From Deinococcus humi (GTDB lineage: Bacteria; Deinococcota; Deinococci; Deinococcales; Deinococcaceae): 64,000 nt of DNA. Where the stretch lies: NCBI RefSeq assembly GCF_014201875.1, contig NZ_JACHFL010000007.1:170624-234623 (forward strand), in the 5' to 3' direction. Of the stretch, positions 18,005-27,084 are shown piece after piece; the stretch's first letter is position 1, and each line of letters starts with the position of its first letter. Made by a program: the position numbers and the translations under genes. The notes below the pieces were generated by a model. That model was not told where the DNA came from, did no database searches, and saw only the letters and a program-made list of their open reading frames with translations.

Positions 18005-18985
18005 ATGTCACGTCCCCCTCCAGATCCCGCCACTTACTTCGACACGACCGGACGCGACGACCGTCTGAGTGGCGGCGTGAGACGGATTCCAATCGACACG
18101 CCGCATGGCACCTTTCAGGTCTGGACCAAGCGCGTCGGCAACCACCCCACCATCAAGGTGCTGCTGCTCCACGGCGGGCCCGGCGCCACTCACGAATACT
18201 TCGAGGCGTTCGACAGTTACCTTCCGGCGGCGGGGATCGAGTACTACTACTACGACCAGCTCGGCTCGGCCTACAGCGACCAGCCGGACCTCCCAGAGTT
18301 ATGGGAACTGCCCCGCTTCGTCGAGGAGGTCGAGCAGGTTCGCCAGGCCCTCGGGCTGAGCCGTGAGAACTTCTTCCTGCTGGGGCACTCCTGGGGCGGC
18401 ATTCTGGCCCTCGAATATGCCCTGAAGTACCCCGAGCACCTGAGGGGCCTGATCATCTCGAACATGATGTCCAGCATCCCGCAGTACAACGCCTACGCGC
18501 GCTCAACCCTGATGCCGGGCATGGATCAAGACGTGCTGGCCGAAATTCAACAGCTGGAAGCCGACTCGGACTACGAAAACGCACGCTACATGGAACTGCT
18601 GGTGCCGCACCACTATGTCCATCATGTGTTGCGTCTGTCTCCCGAGGAATGGCCCGATCCGGTCAACCGCGCCTTCAAGCACATCAATCCGGCCATTTAC
18701 GTGCCGCTGCAAGGTCCGAGTGAACTGGGCGCGAGCGGCAAGCTGGTGGACTGGGACCGCACCGCGGACCTGAAACACGTCGATATTCCAACGCTGGTGA
18801 TCGGCGCCCAGCACGACACCATGGACCCTGCCCACATGGCCTGGATGGCCAGCGAGTTGCCCGACGGCCAGCACCTGCACTGTCCGGACGGGAGCCACAT
18901 GGCCTTTTACGACGACCAGGAGCGCTACTTTGACGGCCTGATCCGGTTCCTGCATGATATCGACGCGCGCCCAGCGCAAGAGTAA
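18005..18985 (+). CDS. Proline iminopeptidase-like alpha/beta hydrolase (S33)
   Basis: A 326-residue cytoplasmic peptidase that should remove N-terminal proline (or other hydrophobic residues) from short peptides. The oxyanion-hole motif is LLLHGGPGATHEY, the strand after it YYYYDQLGSAYSDQP is the S33 hallmark, the nucleophile elbow is GHSWGG, and the acid and histidine lie in IGAQHDTMDP and PDGSHMAFYDD. The start is ATG 18005, five bases after a perfect aggaggt site. It closely follows the tricorn-interacting factor F1/proline iminopeptidase layout with a helical cap around residues 165-235. It stands alone. Confidence 0.88.
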   Translation: MSRPPPDPATYFDTTGRDDRLSGGVRRIPIDTPHGTFQVWTKRVGNHPTIKVLLLHGGPGATHEYFEAFDSYLPAAGIEYYYYDQLGSAYSDQPDLPELWELPRFVEEVEQVRQALGLSRENFFLLGHSWGGILALEYALKYPEHLRGLIISNMMSSIPQYNAYARSTLMPGMDQDVLAEIQQLEADSDYENARYMELLVPHHYVHHVLRLSPEEWPDPVNRAFKHINPAIYVPLQGPSELGASGKLVDWDRTADLKHVDIPTLVIGAQHDTMDPAHMAWMASELPDGQHLHCPDGSHMAFYDDQERYFDGLIRFLHDIDARPAQE

Positions 18986-19534
18986 TTGACCGGGACCTTC
19001 CGCCTGCTGTCCATGAGTCTGTGGAATGTCAGGTGACCTGCAATGGCTTTCATCTCTTTCCACAGGTCGTGATTAAGTGATGGGATAGGGGCGCTCTGCT
19101 CAGCGGTCAGACGCTCCCAGGGGCCGCCGAACCGGACCAGCCCTGCAGTCACTCCAGCGGATGGAAATAAAGATTCATCTCGCTCTCGTTGTACGAATGA
19201 TCGGTGAACCATGCCTCGTCCGCAAGGCCAAGCGTGGGCTACTGTCTGGAACCCGTGAGGAGTTGCTGCTCTTCTCCTCTAAGCGTCTGCGTGGCGGTCA
19301 CGCAATACCGTGCCAGATGGCTCACTGGACCGAAAGGCCTTGATAACGGACGACTTCATGGAGTAGGTCAACAGTACCAATTTGCCCGGAATGACAGCAC
19401 ATTGCCATCTGGTAAGGCTGCTATGCAGGGACGGGTGTGCGTGGTTCTGACAGCGCATGATGCCCCCAGTGCCTGCGCCCCGCAAGGTCACCACTCTGTC
19501 GTACAGAGACGGGGCCAGGCGCTGGCACTATTCT
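18986..19534. other. Gene-poor stretch with a possible gene relic
   Basis: No intact gene. On the minus strand around 19000-19212 two frames hold protein-like pieces (HSYNESEMNLYFHPLE in one, GPWERLTAEQSAPIPSLNHD and LWKEMKAIAGHLTFHRLMDS in another), which could be one frameshifted gene. I cannot name it. Confidence 0.35.
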
Positions 19535-20308
19535 CTAGCTGCTCAGCCGTGCCCGCACCACCCAGTCGCTGACAGCCGCTTGAACGTCATGTGCAACCTC
19601 GCTGGGAAGATGCGTGGTCTCCTGCGCCGCTTCCAGCTGACGCAGCAGTGTCACGTAGGCCGGGCGATACATGCCCAGTGGCTCGGGCAGCGGCTCGTTC
19701 TCGCGCTCGCCCCGCTTGAGAGCGATCAGGTCCGCCAGGAAGGGCAATCCAGCCTCCGTGTTCAGCCATTCCAGATTGGCCTCAATCTCGCCGCTGCGCA
19801 TCAGGTGAATGCCGGTCAGAACAGTGCGGAAGGCGTACAACAGGGGTTTGAGCCGGGGTTGCTGCTCCTTTTCCAGCAGCTTCCATTGGTTGGCCGTGAA
19901 ACCCAGATAGTGCAGGGCATGCCAGCGCGTCAGCACGCTGGGCGCCAGGGCGACCAGCTCGGCGTGCGCGGCCGTGGTCTGGATCACGTGCGGCGAGAGC
20001 AGTTGCTCCAAGACGTAGCCGTTACGGGTCAGCAGCAGGCGGGCAAATTTGTGGGCGTCATGGGTGACCAGATCAAGCTCGACCGTCCCGTCGTCGCGGG
20101 CCAGCTCATGCGTCTCGTTTCGTGTGCCCAGCCCCAGCACCTCGCGCAGCGGCAGCAGATGAACGCCGCGCAAATCCCAGTCACTGTCGGGGCTGGCAAA
20201 ACCGTACAGGTGTGCGCCGCTGAGAGTGGCAAAGAGCAGCGGGTAGGGATGAGCTTGGGCGGCACTCAAGAGCTGAGGTGGGAACGGGATAGCAATCACA
20301 ACCGACAT
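19535..20308 (-). CDS. RlaP-like nucleotidyltransferase (second copy)
   Basis: A 257-residue member of the DNA-polymerase-beta-like superfamily, of the kind called RlaP because it sits next to RNA ligases. The active-site strand is LSGAHLYGFASPDSDWDLRG: the usual GS is SG here, and D43 and D45 of the DSDWD motif are the likely metal ligands, with a third acid in TVELDLVTHDAHKF. A helical C-terminal half follows. Such enzymes transfer nucleotides to RNA or protein ends; the substrate is not known. It is the last gene of the four-gene operon and its ATG lies inside the end of the HD-Pnk gene (13-base overlap). It differs strongly from the first copy (22263-23156), which has an extra N-terminal domain. 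Confidence 0.75.
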   Translation of the reverse strand: MSVVIAIPFPPQLLSAAQAHPYPLLFATLSGAHLYGFASPDSDWDLRGVHLLPLREVLGLGTRNETHELARDDGTVELDLVTHDAHKFARLLLTRNGYVLEQLLSPHVIQTTAAHAELVALAPSVLTRWHALHYLGFTANQWKLLEKEQQPRLKPLLYAFRTVLTGIHLMRSGEIEANLEWLNTEAGLPFLADLIALKRGERENEPLPEPLGMYRPAYVTLLRQLEAAQETTHLPSEVAHDVQAAVSDWVVRARLSS

Positions 20309-21549
20309 TTTCCGCCATCCAGAGTGTGCAGGGTCACCACATGCGCCTCAGCGCTGTCGGGAAATTCCAATGAGTTCAACTGAGCGCTCAGGACGGCAGC
20401 CGGAACGGGCTGACTGCGGGCGGCGTTGCGGGCGCTGAAGACGCCGGGCGGCGTCCACGCCACCTCGATGCGGGTCAATGCTCCGTAGGCCTCGCCCAGC
20501 GTCAGAACCTGTGCACGCTGATCCCGGCGCAGACTGCCTGCGTCCCACACAACATGCGCCCCGCGCCGCAGCCCTGCGCGCACTGCCTCACGGGCCGCCT
20601 GCATGACCTGCCCATTGACGCGCTGATCGGTGTGGTCCTTGCCCAACTTCGCGCGCAGGGCGTCCAGACTCACTAGGTGGGCGTCTGGCTCCTGGACGGC
20701 CAGCGTGCTTTTGCCACTGCCACTGGGACCGCACAGCACCGTGACCGTTGGGAAACCGTGACGGGCGGCGTCCTGCACGCGGGCGGCGGCCTCGTGGGGC
20801 GTATGGATGATGCCCGATTCCCAGTCACGCAGACCGCGCCCCAGCGCCAGGGTCAGCAACGCTGGAGAGGCCCCGGGCAGCAGCGCCGTCAACTCGGCCC
20901 GGAACCTGGCCGCCGGATCGGCCACCTCCCAGACGCCCAGCTCACGGGCGGCGAGTTCCAGCAGATCGGCCGTGTCCTCGCCCTGCCGGGCATCGTCGCC
21001 CAGGACGGTGCGGCCCCGCGCATCGGCCCGTGCCAGTAACGTCAGCAGCGGCAACGGCGCACGCCGGGCCAGGGCCGGAACGCTGCGCTCCAGGTGGCCG
21101 TCCAGGGCCCGGTGCAGGCTGTGATGTTCGGCGATCAGGTGCAGCACCTTCAGCAGCAGCGTGGGCGGCCACCCGGCGTCCAGCAGCCGGTAGGCCAGAT
21201 GGTCCTTGCCACGCCGCGCGTGTCCGCGCGAACGCAGGCGAAGGTGGCCCGCCTCGTCCAGCTCCTCACGGGTGGTCAGCGCCTTGCCGATGTCGTGCAG
21301 GGCCGCTGCTAGCAGCAGCGCGGCCCGGTCTGGACCGCTCAGGCCGGCGGCGTCGGCCAGGACATGCGCCTCGTCCACCACCAGGGCTGAATGCACTGCC
21401 ACATTGCCCTCGGCGTGCCAGTGGGTGTCCTGCGGAGTGTCTTCCAGCCGCGAGAGCAGAGGCAGCAGGGGAGAGAGTGCCGCGCTGATGATGCTGAAAG
21501 GGAGCGGTTCGTTCGCACCCAGCCGGGAGGGCAACTCAGCGGCCTGCAT
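20296..21549 (-). CDS. HD-Pnk: 2',3'-phosphoesterase and polynucleotide 5'-kinase
   Basis: A 417-residue two-domain end-healing enzyme. Residues 40-180 form an HD phosphohydrolase domain (H53, HDIGK at 85-89, then RGHARRGKDH around 110 and EHHSLH at 141-146). Residues 265-400 form a P-loop kinase with Walker A CGPSGSGKST (273-282), SLDALRAKL, the lid region VVWDAGSLRRDQR and WTPPGVFSARNAAR, all as in polynucleotide kinases. Enzymes with this exact order have been characterised from Runella and Deinococcus radiodurans; they remove 2',3'-cyclic or 3' phosphates and phosphorylate 5'-OH ends so that a ligase can seal. The gene overlaps the ligase gene upstream (14 bases) and the nucleotidyltransferase downstream (13 bases), so the three proteins are made together. 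Confidence 0.85.
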   Translation of the reverse strand: MQAAELPSRLGANEPLPFSIISAALSPLLPLLSRLEDTPQDTHWHAEGNVAVHSALVVDEAHVLADAAGLSGPDRAALLLAAALHDIGKALTTREELDEAGHLRLRSRGHARRGKDHLAYRLLDAGWPPTLLLKVLHLIAEHHSLHRALDGHLERSVPALARRAPLPLLTLLARADARGRTVLGDDARQGEDTADLLELAARELGVWEVADPAARFRAELTALLPGASPALLTLALGRGLRDWESGIIHTPHEAAARVQDAARHGFPTVTVLCGPSGSGKSTLAVQEPDAHLVSLDALRAKLGKDHTDQRVNGQVMQAAREAVRAGLRRGAHVVWDAGSLRRDQRAQVLTLGEAYGALTRIEVAWTPPGVFSARNAARSQPVPAAVLSAQLNSLEFPDSAEAHVVTLHTLDGGKCRL

Positions 21550-22180
21550 CGCTGTTCCCTCCTGTCCGCAGACCGTTGGCCTCCACGGGTTTGGTCAGCC
21601 AGTGCCCATCGGTCTGGACGTGTCCGGCGCGCACATATTTCGCCATGAGGCGCGGGAACTCCACGTACGGAATCGCGCCGGTCACACGCACCACATAGCC
21701 TTCCATACGCTCTGGATCAACCGGAAGGGCCCGCAGCGCGGCCTCACTCCACATGCCCCGGTACAGCTCGCGAGGTGTTGGCACTCCCAAGCGGGCCGCC
21801 CAGTCCAGCACCTCGTCCCAGGGGCGAGACACGTTCTGATCGTCCCAGACGCTGAACAGGTAAAAATAACCGTCCAGTGCCTCGTAGCGCAGACTGTGAA
21901 CCGCGTAGACATTCTCGCCGCACAGCCGCCAGCCGCCAGGAATCTGATGTCCGAAACGGCCTCGCTCGGCCTTGACCCAGCTCCGCGACGGGTGAGGGCG
22001 AGTGTCCAGGCTGCGGGCGTGCAGATCCGTGCGGTACAGGCTGGTGTTCTCACCGTCCAGTTTCTCGGTCACGACAACGTCCTGACCGATCAGGCCGCCC
22101 AAGTCACCGATGCGGCGGTCGCCATTCTGCAACCCTGGAGACCAGGGCAGATGGGGGGTAGAGGGATACTTGATTCGCAT
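21536..22180 (-). CDS. Minimal ATP-dependent RNA ligase
   Basis: A 214-residue RNA ligase containing little more than the nucleotidyltransferase core. The AMP-accepting lysine is K40 in the motif KLDGEN; motif III is GENVYAVHSLRY (88-99), motif IV EGYVVR (160-165) and motif V AKYVR (180-184). There is no OB-fold or other extra domain, unlike the longer D. radiodurans Rnl5 type, so RNA specificity must come from the core or from partners. It is encoded between the first nucleotidyltransferase (82-base gap) and HD-Pnk (14-base overlap). The context predicts sealing of RNA breaks after HD-Pnk has healed the ends. Confidence 0.85.
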   Translation of the reverse strand: MRIKYPSTPHLPWSPGLQNGDRRIGDLGGLIGQDVVVTEKLDGENTSLYRTDLHARSLDTRPHPSRSWVKAERGRFGHQIPGGWRLCGENVYAVHSLRYEALDGYFYLFSVWDDQNVSRPWDEVLDWAARLGVPTPRELYRGMWSEAALRALPVDPERMEGYVVRVTGAIPYVEFPRLMAKYVRAGHVQTDGHWLTKPVEANGLRTGGNSDAGR

Positions 22181-22262
22181 GGGAGATCACTGCCCGGCAG
22201 ACTATGTCAGGCAGTGGCAGCGGCGCATGGGCCAGATGGGTCCCCGGCCTGCGCCGGATGGC

Positions 22263-23156
22263 CTATCCGTCCACCGCGGCCCGCCTCGCCCCGATCAGCC
22301 AGGTCTCGGCCAGTGCATAATCCGGGCGTTCGGGCAGCCGGGTGCGCGCATACGCCTTATCGAAGGCCCGGTGCAGCTCCAGTCGCCAGCGATTCGTCTC
22401 TTCCCAGTTCAGTTCACCCGATTTGACGGCCAGCAGCGCGGCGCGGTGTTCGCCCACATCGACCAGAACCTCGCCAGTGTTCAACACGTGAATACCGCTG
22501 AGCAGCAATCTCAGCAGATGCATGACGTGCTTGGGGCGGATGTCTCCGTGGTTCCGCCGGTCCATTTCCAGCCGCTTGAACTGGCCCATCACGTAGCCGC
22601 CGTAGGTCTGGTAGACCAGCTGACTCAGCAAAGCGCCCCGGATGTTCAGCAGGGCCTGGGCAACGGGCGTGACCGTCAGCACCTGCGGGCTGTACAGCAC
22701 TTCGAGCACGTTGGGATTGGCCTTGAGCGCCAGCAGCAAGAATTTGCGCGCCTCCCAGTACACCTCCTCGCCGCGCTCCAGTTGTTCAGGCACGTCGCCC
22801 AGACCCCAGTGCGCTGTGGCCGGCGGCAGGTAAAAGCCGCGCAGATCGGTGTCGCTGTCTGCCGTATCCAGCCCGAAGGCGCGGCTGCCCATCACGCAGC
22901 GGTACTGGACATGGGGAAAGTAGTCGGTGTGGTTGACCGGCAGGGCCTCGGCTTCCTTGCGGCGTACCCCCAGATGGACGCGGTTGATGGCCAGCAGCGC
23001 GCCGTCCGGGAACTGCACGTCGTAGATGCTGGAGCTGCCCTGGGCCGGCGCGCGGGCCACCACCCCTACCGCTCCCGCTGGACGATCGCCCTGCGGCGTG
23101 CGAAGCGTAACGCTGGTGCCGGGGGGCAAGGCCGAAGCAGAGGGGAGAGGCGGCAT
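22263..23156 (-). CDS. RlaP-like nucleotidyltransferase with N-terminal beta-barrel-like domain
   Basis: A 297-residue protein and the first gene of the RNA-repair operon. Residues 85-290 are a polymerase-beta-type nucleotidyltransferase with the catalytic strand VMGSRAFGLDTADSDTDLRG (GS 90-91, D102, D104). Residues 12-65 are a separate Gly/Val-rich module (SVTLRTPQGDRPAGAVGVVA and then VQFPDGALLAINRVHLGV) that looks like a small SH3/KOW-type barrel; this is not present in the copy at the end of the operon. The pair may act on different RNA ends, or one may regulate the other. The ATG at 23156 has no strong ribosome site; a tagatt box eight bases before it would fit a leaderless operon mRNA. 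Confidence 0.75.
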   Translation of the reverse strand: MPPLPSASALPPGTSVTLRTPQGDRPAGAVGVVARAPAQGSSSIYDVQFPDGALLAINRVHLGVRRKEAEALPVNHTDYFPHVQYRCVMGSRAFGLDTADSDTDLRGFYLPPATAHWGLGDVPEQLERGEEVYWEARKFLLLALKANPNVLEVLYSPQVLTVTPVAQALLNIRGALLSQLVYQTYGGYVMGQFKRLEMDRRNHGDIRPKHVMHLLRLLLSGIHVLNTGEVLVDVGEHRAALLAVKSGELNWEETNRWRLELHRAFDKAYARTRLPERPDYALAETWLIGARRAAVDG

Positions 23157-23404
23157 GGGGTCTCAATCTAACGTCGCGCGCTGAGGTGAGAGGAACCGGA
23201 AGCTCAGGTGGCCCCTGTGCCTCTAGGCGGCATGCCATCAGGTGGAAGAGCCTACTGATTACATGAGTAGCCGATAAAGAGTATGTTGAACTGCGACCGC
23301 CTCACGTTGAATATGGCTCCATCCAGCCCTCTTCTGGAAACTGCTTTAGGAAGCGTGACCCAGACCTTCTGCATCACTCATCCGTGCCCCGAATGGAGAA
23401 CTGT

Positions 23405-25009
23405 ATGTCCAAGAAAGCTGCGTCCGCCCACAAGCTTCCGGTCTTCTCACGCGGCCTCGCGCTGGCCCTCTCCCTGGGCCTGTCGCTTGCGGGCGCCCAG
23501 GACGCGCGGCAGAGCACACTGGTGATCGGCGGGGATTTTTCCGACCTGATCACGCTTGATCCCGGCGTGTCCTACGAGTTCAGCGGCTCGCTGGTGGCAG
23601 GCAACCTTTACGACACGCTGGTGATCTACGAAGGCAACGATCTCAAGACCCTGAAACCCCGCCTGGCATCGAGCTGGAAGGTCACGCCCACGGCCACTGG
23701 ATCACGCATTATTTTCAAGCTGCGGGACGCCAAATTCAGTACCGGGCGCCCCGTGACCGCCGCCGACGTGATCTATTCCCTGACCCGCGTCATTGCACTG
23801 AAAACGCCATCCAGTTTCCTGCTGACCGATGTGGCCAACATCACCGCCAAGTCCCTGAGCGCCCCCGACGCCAAGACGGTGGTGATGGATATCCCCAAAA
23901 CGGCCAACCCCAATATTGTGCTGGCGTTGCTGACCTTCAACGTGGGCGGCGTGGTGGACTCGACGGAGGCCAAGGCCCACGAGACGAACGGAGATTACGG
24001 CACCGCCTGGCTCAAGGATCACTCGGCGGGCAGTGGGCCATTTATGCTCAACCGCTGGGACCGCAGCGCGCAGGTCGCGCTGGATGTGAACCCCAACGCT
24101 TTTCGCAAATCACCCAACATCAAGCGCGTGATCCTGCGCTACATGCTCGAATCGGCCGCGCAGCAAAGCTCTTTAAATTCAGGCGAGATCGACGTGGCCT
24201 GGGACTACACGCCCGACGCTTTCAAGGCCGCCCAGAGCAATCCCAAACTCAAGACCCTCAAAACCGATACCTTTCAGTTGCAGTATCTGGGCATGAACTC
24301 TGCCAAGGGCTCGCCCTTCGAAGACCCCCGCGTGCGCGAGGCGGTTCGCTACGCCATCGATCAGGACGGCATCATCGCCAGTTTGCTGCAGGGCCTGGGC
24401 CGCAAGACACAGACCATCATCCCCATTGGGCTGGCTGGTTCGGACCCCAAGATCTACTACCCCTACAATCCTGCCAAAGCCAAACAACTGCTTGCGGCGG
24501 CCGGCAAAGCGGGCGGCTTCAGCGTGGATTTCCTGGTCAGCACCGGCTCGTGCGCGGGCGGGGTGCCGTGCCAGGACCTCGCGGCCAAGGTGCAGTCTGA
24601 TCTTGCCAAAGTCGGCATCAAGGCCAACATCCGTCAGATGGTCAACTCGGAGCTGCTTACCGCCTACCGCGCCCAGAAAGCCCAGCTGATCCAGGTTGCC
24701 TGGAGTCCTGATTACCCCGACGCCGACGGCAACGGGACCCCACTCAGCGACTACGCCGCCAAGTCGCTGGCCTGGCGCAACAGCTGGGAAAATGCGGCGG
24801 CCAGCAAGCTGGCACAGGCGGCGGCCATCGAATCCAACAGCACCAAGCGACTGGCGCAGTATGGGCAGCTCACCGCGCTGCTCGCCAAGGAAGGACCCTA
24901 CGCCATCCTGTTTCAACCGTACAAGCCCGTGGTGGTCCAGGCAGGCATTTCCGGCTTCAACCGCAATGCCAACGGCGACGTGCAGTTCGAAAAGATCAGC
25001 AAGAAGTGA
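23405..25009 (+). CDS. ABC transporter substrate-binding protein, peptide/oligopeptide type
   Basis: A 534-residue family-5 solute-binding protein, as in Dpp/Opp systems. The N-terminus is a Sec signal (LALALSLGLSLAGAQ) without a lipobox cysteine. The conserved family-5 signature is seen around FKLRDAKFSTGRPVTAADVI and the ligand-domain hinge GPFMLNRWDRSAQVALDVNP. The start is ATG 23405 with ggag six bases before it; ATG 23393 is also in frame. It is the first gene of a plus-strand unit with two permeases; the ATPase genes are absent, so the transporter must borrow ATPases encoded elsewhere. The ligand may be a peptide, a glycan or nickel; sequence alone does not decide. Confidence 0.88.
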   Translation: MSKKAASAHKLPVFSRGLALALSLGLSLAGAQDARQSTLVIGGDFSDLITLDPGVSYEFSGSLVAGNLYDTLVIYEGNDLKTLKPRLASSWKVTPTATGSRIIFKLRDAKFSTGRPVTAADVIYSLTRVIALKTPSSFLLTDVANITAKSLSAPDAKTVVMDIPKTANPNIVLALLTFNVGGVVDSTEAKAHETNGDYGTAWLKDHSAGSGPFMLNRWDRSAQVALDVNPNAFRKSPNIKRVILRYMLESAAQQSSLNSGEIDVAWDYTPDAFKAAQSNPKLKTLKTDTFQLQYLGMNSAKGSPFEDPRVREAVRYAIDQDGIIASLLQGLGRKTQTIIPIGLAGSDPKIYYPYNPAKAKQLLAAAGKAGGFSVDFLVSTGSCAGGVPCQDLAAKVQSDLAKVGIKANIRQMVNSELLTAYRAQKAQLIQVAWSPDYPDADGNGTPLSDYAAKSLAWRNSWENAAASKLAQAAAIESNSTKRLAQYGQLTALLAKEGPYAILFQPYKPVVVQAGISGFNRNANGDVQFEKISKK

Positions 25010-25191
25010 GCTCGGGTGAGGATGAGGGTGACCCCAGATGGCAGGGGCCGCCCCATCCCCTATGATTCTCGATTTCGGCTCTCCAGACAGTGTGGGTCTG
25101 GGGCCATATGAGGGCCGTAGCCTTTCAGACCCCACGGCGTTGCTGCAAGAGCACAACGTTGGAGAGATGATTCAGGCCCAGAGGAGAACCT

Positions 25192-26199
25192 TTGCTGACC
25201 TACATTCTGCGCCGCCTCGCTTTGATGGTTCTGGTGCTGTGGGGTGTGACCCTGGGCGCCTTTCTGATCTCGCACGCGCTGCCCTCTGATCCGGCGGCGG
25301 CGGCCATGGGCAACAACGCCCGCGAGGAACAGCTGGCCGACTTCCGCGAGCGTAACGGCCTGAACAAGCCGCTGGCGACGCAGTACGTGATCTACATGGG
25401 CCAGCTGCTGCGCGGTGATATGGGCACCTCCTTGCGGACCCAGAACGGGATTGTCAACGATTTGCGGGCCTTCTTTCCGGCGACGCTGGAGCTGACGCTG
25501 GTGGCTGTCGTTTTCGCGTTGTTGATCGGCCTGCCGCTGGGGGTGATCGGGGCCCTGTATCAGGGGCGGCCGCCAGATCTGCTGGCCCGGACCTTCGCGC
25601 TGCTGGGCGGAGCAACGCCTGTGTACTGGCTGGCGATTCTGGCACTGACCCTGTTTCACGAGCGCCTGGGCTGGTTGCCGGGGCCGGGCCGCCTGGATGT
25701 CTACAGCCTGGCTCCGCCCACCCATACGGGACTGGTCCTGATCGACAGTCTGCTCGCCCGTGATCCGGCCGTGTTCTGGGACGCGCTGCGACACCTTATC
25801 CTGCCCGCACTCGTCCTGGGCGCCTACTCGGCGGCGCTGCTGACCCGCATGACCCGCAGCGCACTGCTGGAGGTCCTCTCCCAGGATTACATCCGCACGG
25901 CGCGCTCCAAGGGACTGAGCTCAGCGCGGGTCATTGGCAAGCACGCGGTTCGCAACGCGGCCCTGCCGGTGCTGACGGTGTTGGGCAGCCTGTTCGGCAG
26001 CCTGCTGACTGGCGCGGTCCTCACGGAGACGATCTTTTCATGGCCTGGCATCGGCGGCTACGCCACCACTTCGGCGATTAGCCTGGATTTTCCAGCGGTG
26101 ATGGGGGTGACCCTGATTGCCGGGCTGGCCTATTCGGTGGTTAATCTGCTGGTGGATCTGGCATATGGCTTCTTTGATCCCAGGATCAGTTTTTCATGA
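25192..26199 (+). CDS. ABC transporter permease, DppB-like
   Basis: A 335-residue inner-membrane permease with the N-terminal signature MLTYILRRLALMVLVLWGVT and the EAA-loop-like RTARSKGLSSARVIGKHAVRN that contacts the ATPase. Six transmembrane segments are expected. The start is TTG 25192, five bases after gaggaga. It lies 182 bases after the binding protein and overlaps the second permease by four bases (ATGA). Confidence 0.9.
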   Translation: MLTYILRRLALMVLVLWGVTLGAFLISHALPSDPAAAAMGNNAREEQLADFRERNGLNKPLATQYVIYMGQLLRGDMGTSLRTQNGIVNDLRAFFPATLELTLVAVVFALLIGLPLGVIGALYQGRPPDLLARTFALLGGATPVYWLAILALTLFHERLGWLPGPGRLDVYSLAPPTHTGLVLIDSLLARDPAVFWDALRHLILPALVLGAYSAALLTRMTRSALLEVLSQDYIRTARSKGLSSARVIGKHAVRNAALPVLTVLGSLFGSLLTGAVLTETIFSWPGIGGYATTSAISLDFPAVMGVTLIAGLAYSVVNLLVDLAYGFFDPRISFS

Positions 26200-27056
26200 C
26201 TGCCATCCTGACGGCTGAAAGAGGGACGGGCAGCGCGGTCTGGCGGCGCTTCCGGCGAAACAGCGGGGCCATGATCGGGTTGGTGCTGTTGGTGGCGCTG
26301 GTGGCGGTGGCACTGCTGGGGCCACTTCTGGGCGGCAGCCCCAGCGCGCAGGATCTGGCGGCGCGGCTGTCCCCGCCATCGTCGACACACCTTCTGGGCA
26401 CCGATCAACTGGGCCGCGACGTGTTGGCACGCGTGCTCAGCGGCGCGCGCATCTCGCTCGGCCTTGGCGTGAGCGTCATGCTGGCCTCCCTGCTGGTGGG
26501 TTCGGCAGCGGGCCTGGTGGCCGGGCTGCTGGGCGGCTGGTGGGACGAGGTGATCATGCGCGTCACCGATATTTTCCTGGCGTTTCCTGGCCTGATCCTG
26601 GCCATGGCCATCTCGGCGGCGCTGGGACCGAGCCTGACCAACGTGATGATCGCCGTGGCGCTGGTGTCGTGGCCCACTTACGCCCGCCTGATCCGCGCCC
26701 AGGTGTTGGCCCTGCGTGAGCGCGAGTTCGTGGAGGCTGCCCGCGCCCTGGGCAGTTCGCAGGGCCGCGTGGCCTTCCGGCATCTGCTGCCCAATTCGGT
26801 GGCTCCGCTGCTGGTGCAGGGTAGTTTCGACGTGGGCAACGCCATCCTGACCGCCGCTGGCCTGGGCTTTATCGGCTTCGGCGCGCAGCCGCCCACGCCG
26901 GAGTGGGGCGCGATGGTCTCCGAGACCCGCAATTACATTGGACAGGCCCCGTGGGCGTCCAGCGTCCCAGCACTTGCCATCCTGATCACGGTGCTGGCCT
27001 TCAATCTGCTGGGCGACGGCCTGCGCGATGTGTTCGATCCGCGCAAGGGGCTCTGA
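26196..27056 (+). CDS. ABC transporter permease, DppC-like
   Basis: A 286-residue partner permease. It begins with the WRRFRRNSGAMIGLVLL-type N-terminus, carries the periplasmic HLLGTDQLGRDVLARVLSGA segment that is characteristic of DppC/OppC, and has the cytoplasmic coupling loop AARALGSSQGRVAFRHLLPN. It is translationally coupled to the first permease. It is the last intact gene of the unit. Confidence 0.9.
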   Translation: MTAILTAERGTGSAVWRRFRRNSGAMIGLVLLVALVAVALLGPLLGGSPSAQDLAARLSPPSSTHLLGTDQLGRDVLARVLSGARISLGLGVSVMLASLLVGSAAGLVAGLLGGWWDEVIMRVTDIFLAFPGLILAMAISAALGPSLTNVMIAVALVSWPTYARLIRAQVLALREREFVEAARALGSSQGRVAFRHLLPNSVAPLLVQGSFDVGNAILTAAGLGFIGFGAQPPTPEWGAMVSETRNYIGQAPWASSVPALAILITVLAFNLLGDGLRDVFDPRKGL

Positions 27057-27084
27057 AATTCAAGAGATCTGAGGAGATTCTGTC

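Noticed and set aside
20677..23171. Plus-strand ORFs of 120-406 codons opposite the RNA-repair genes
   Set aside because: Low-complexity translations without motifs, fully antisense to well-supported proteins.
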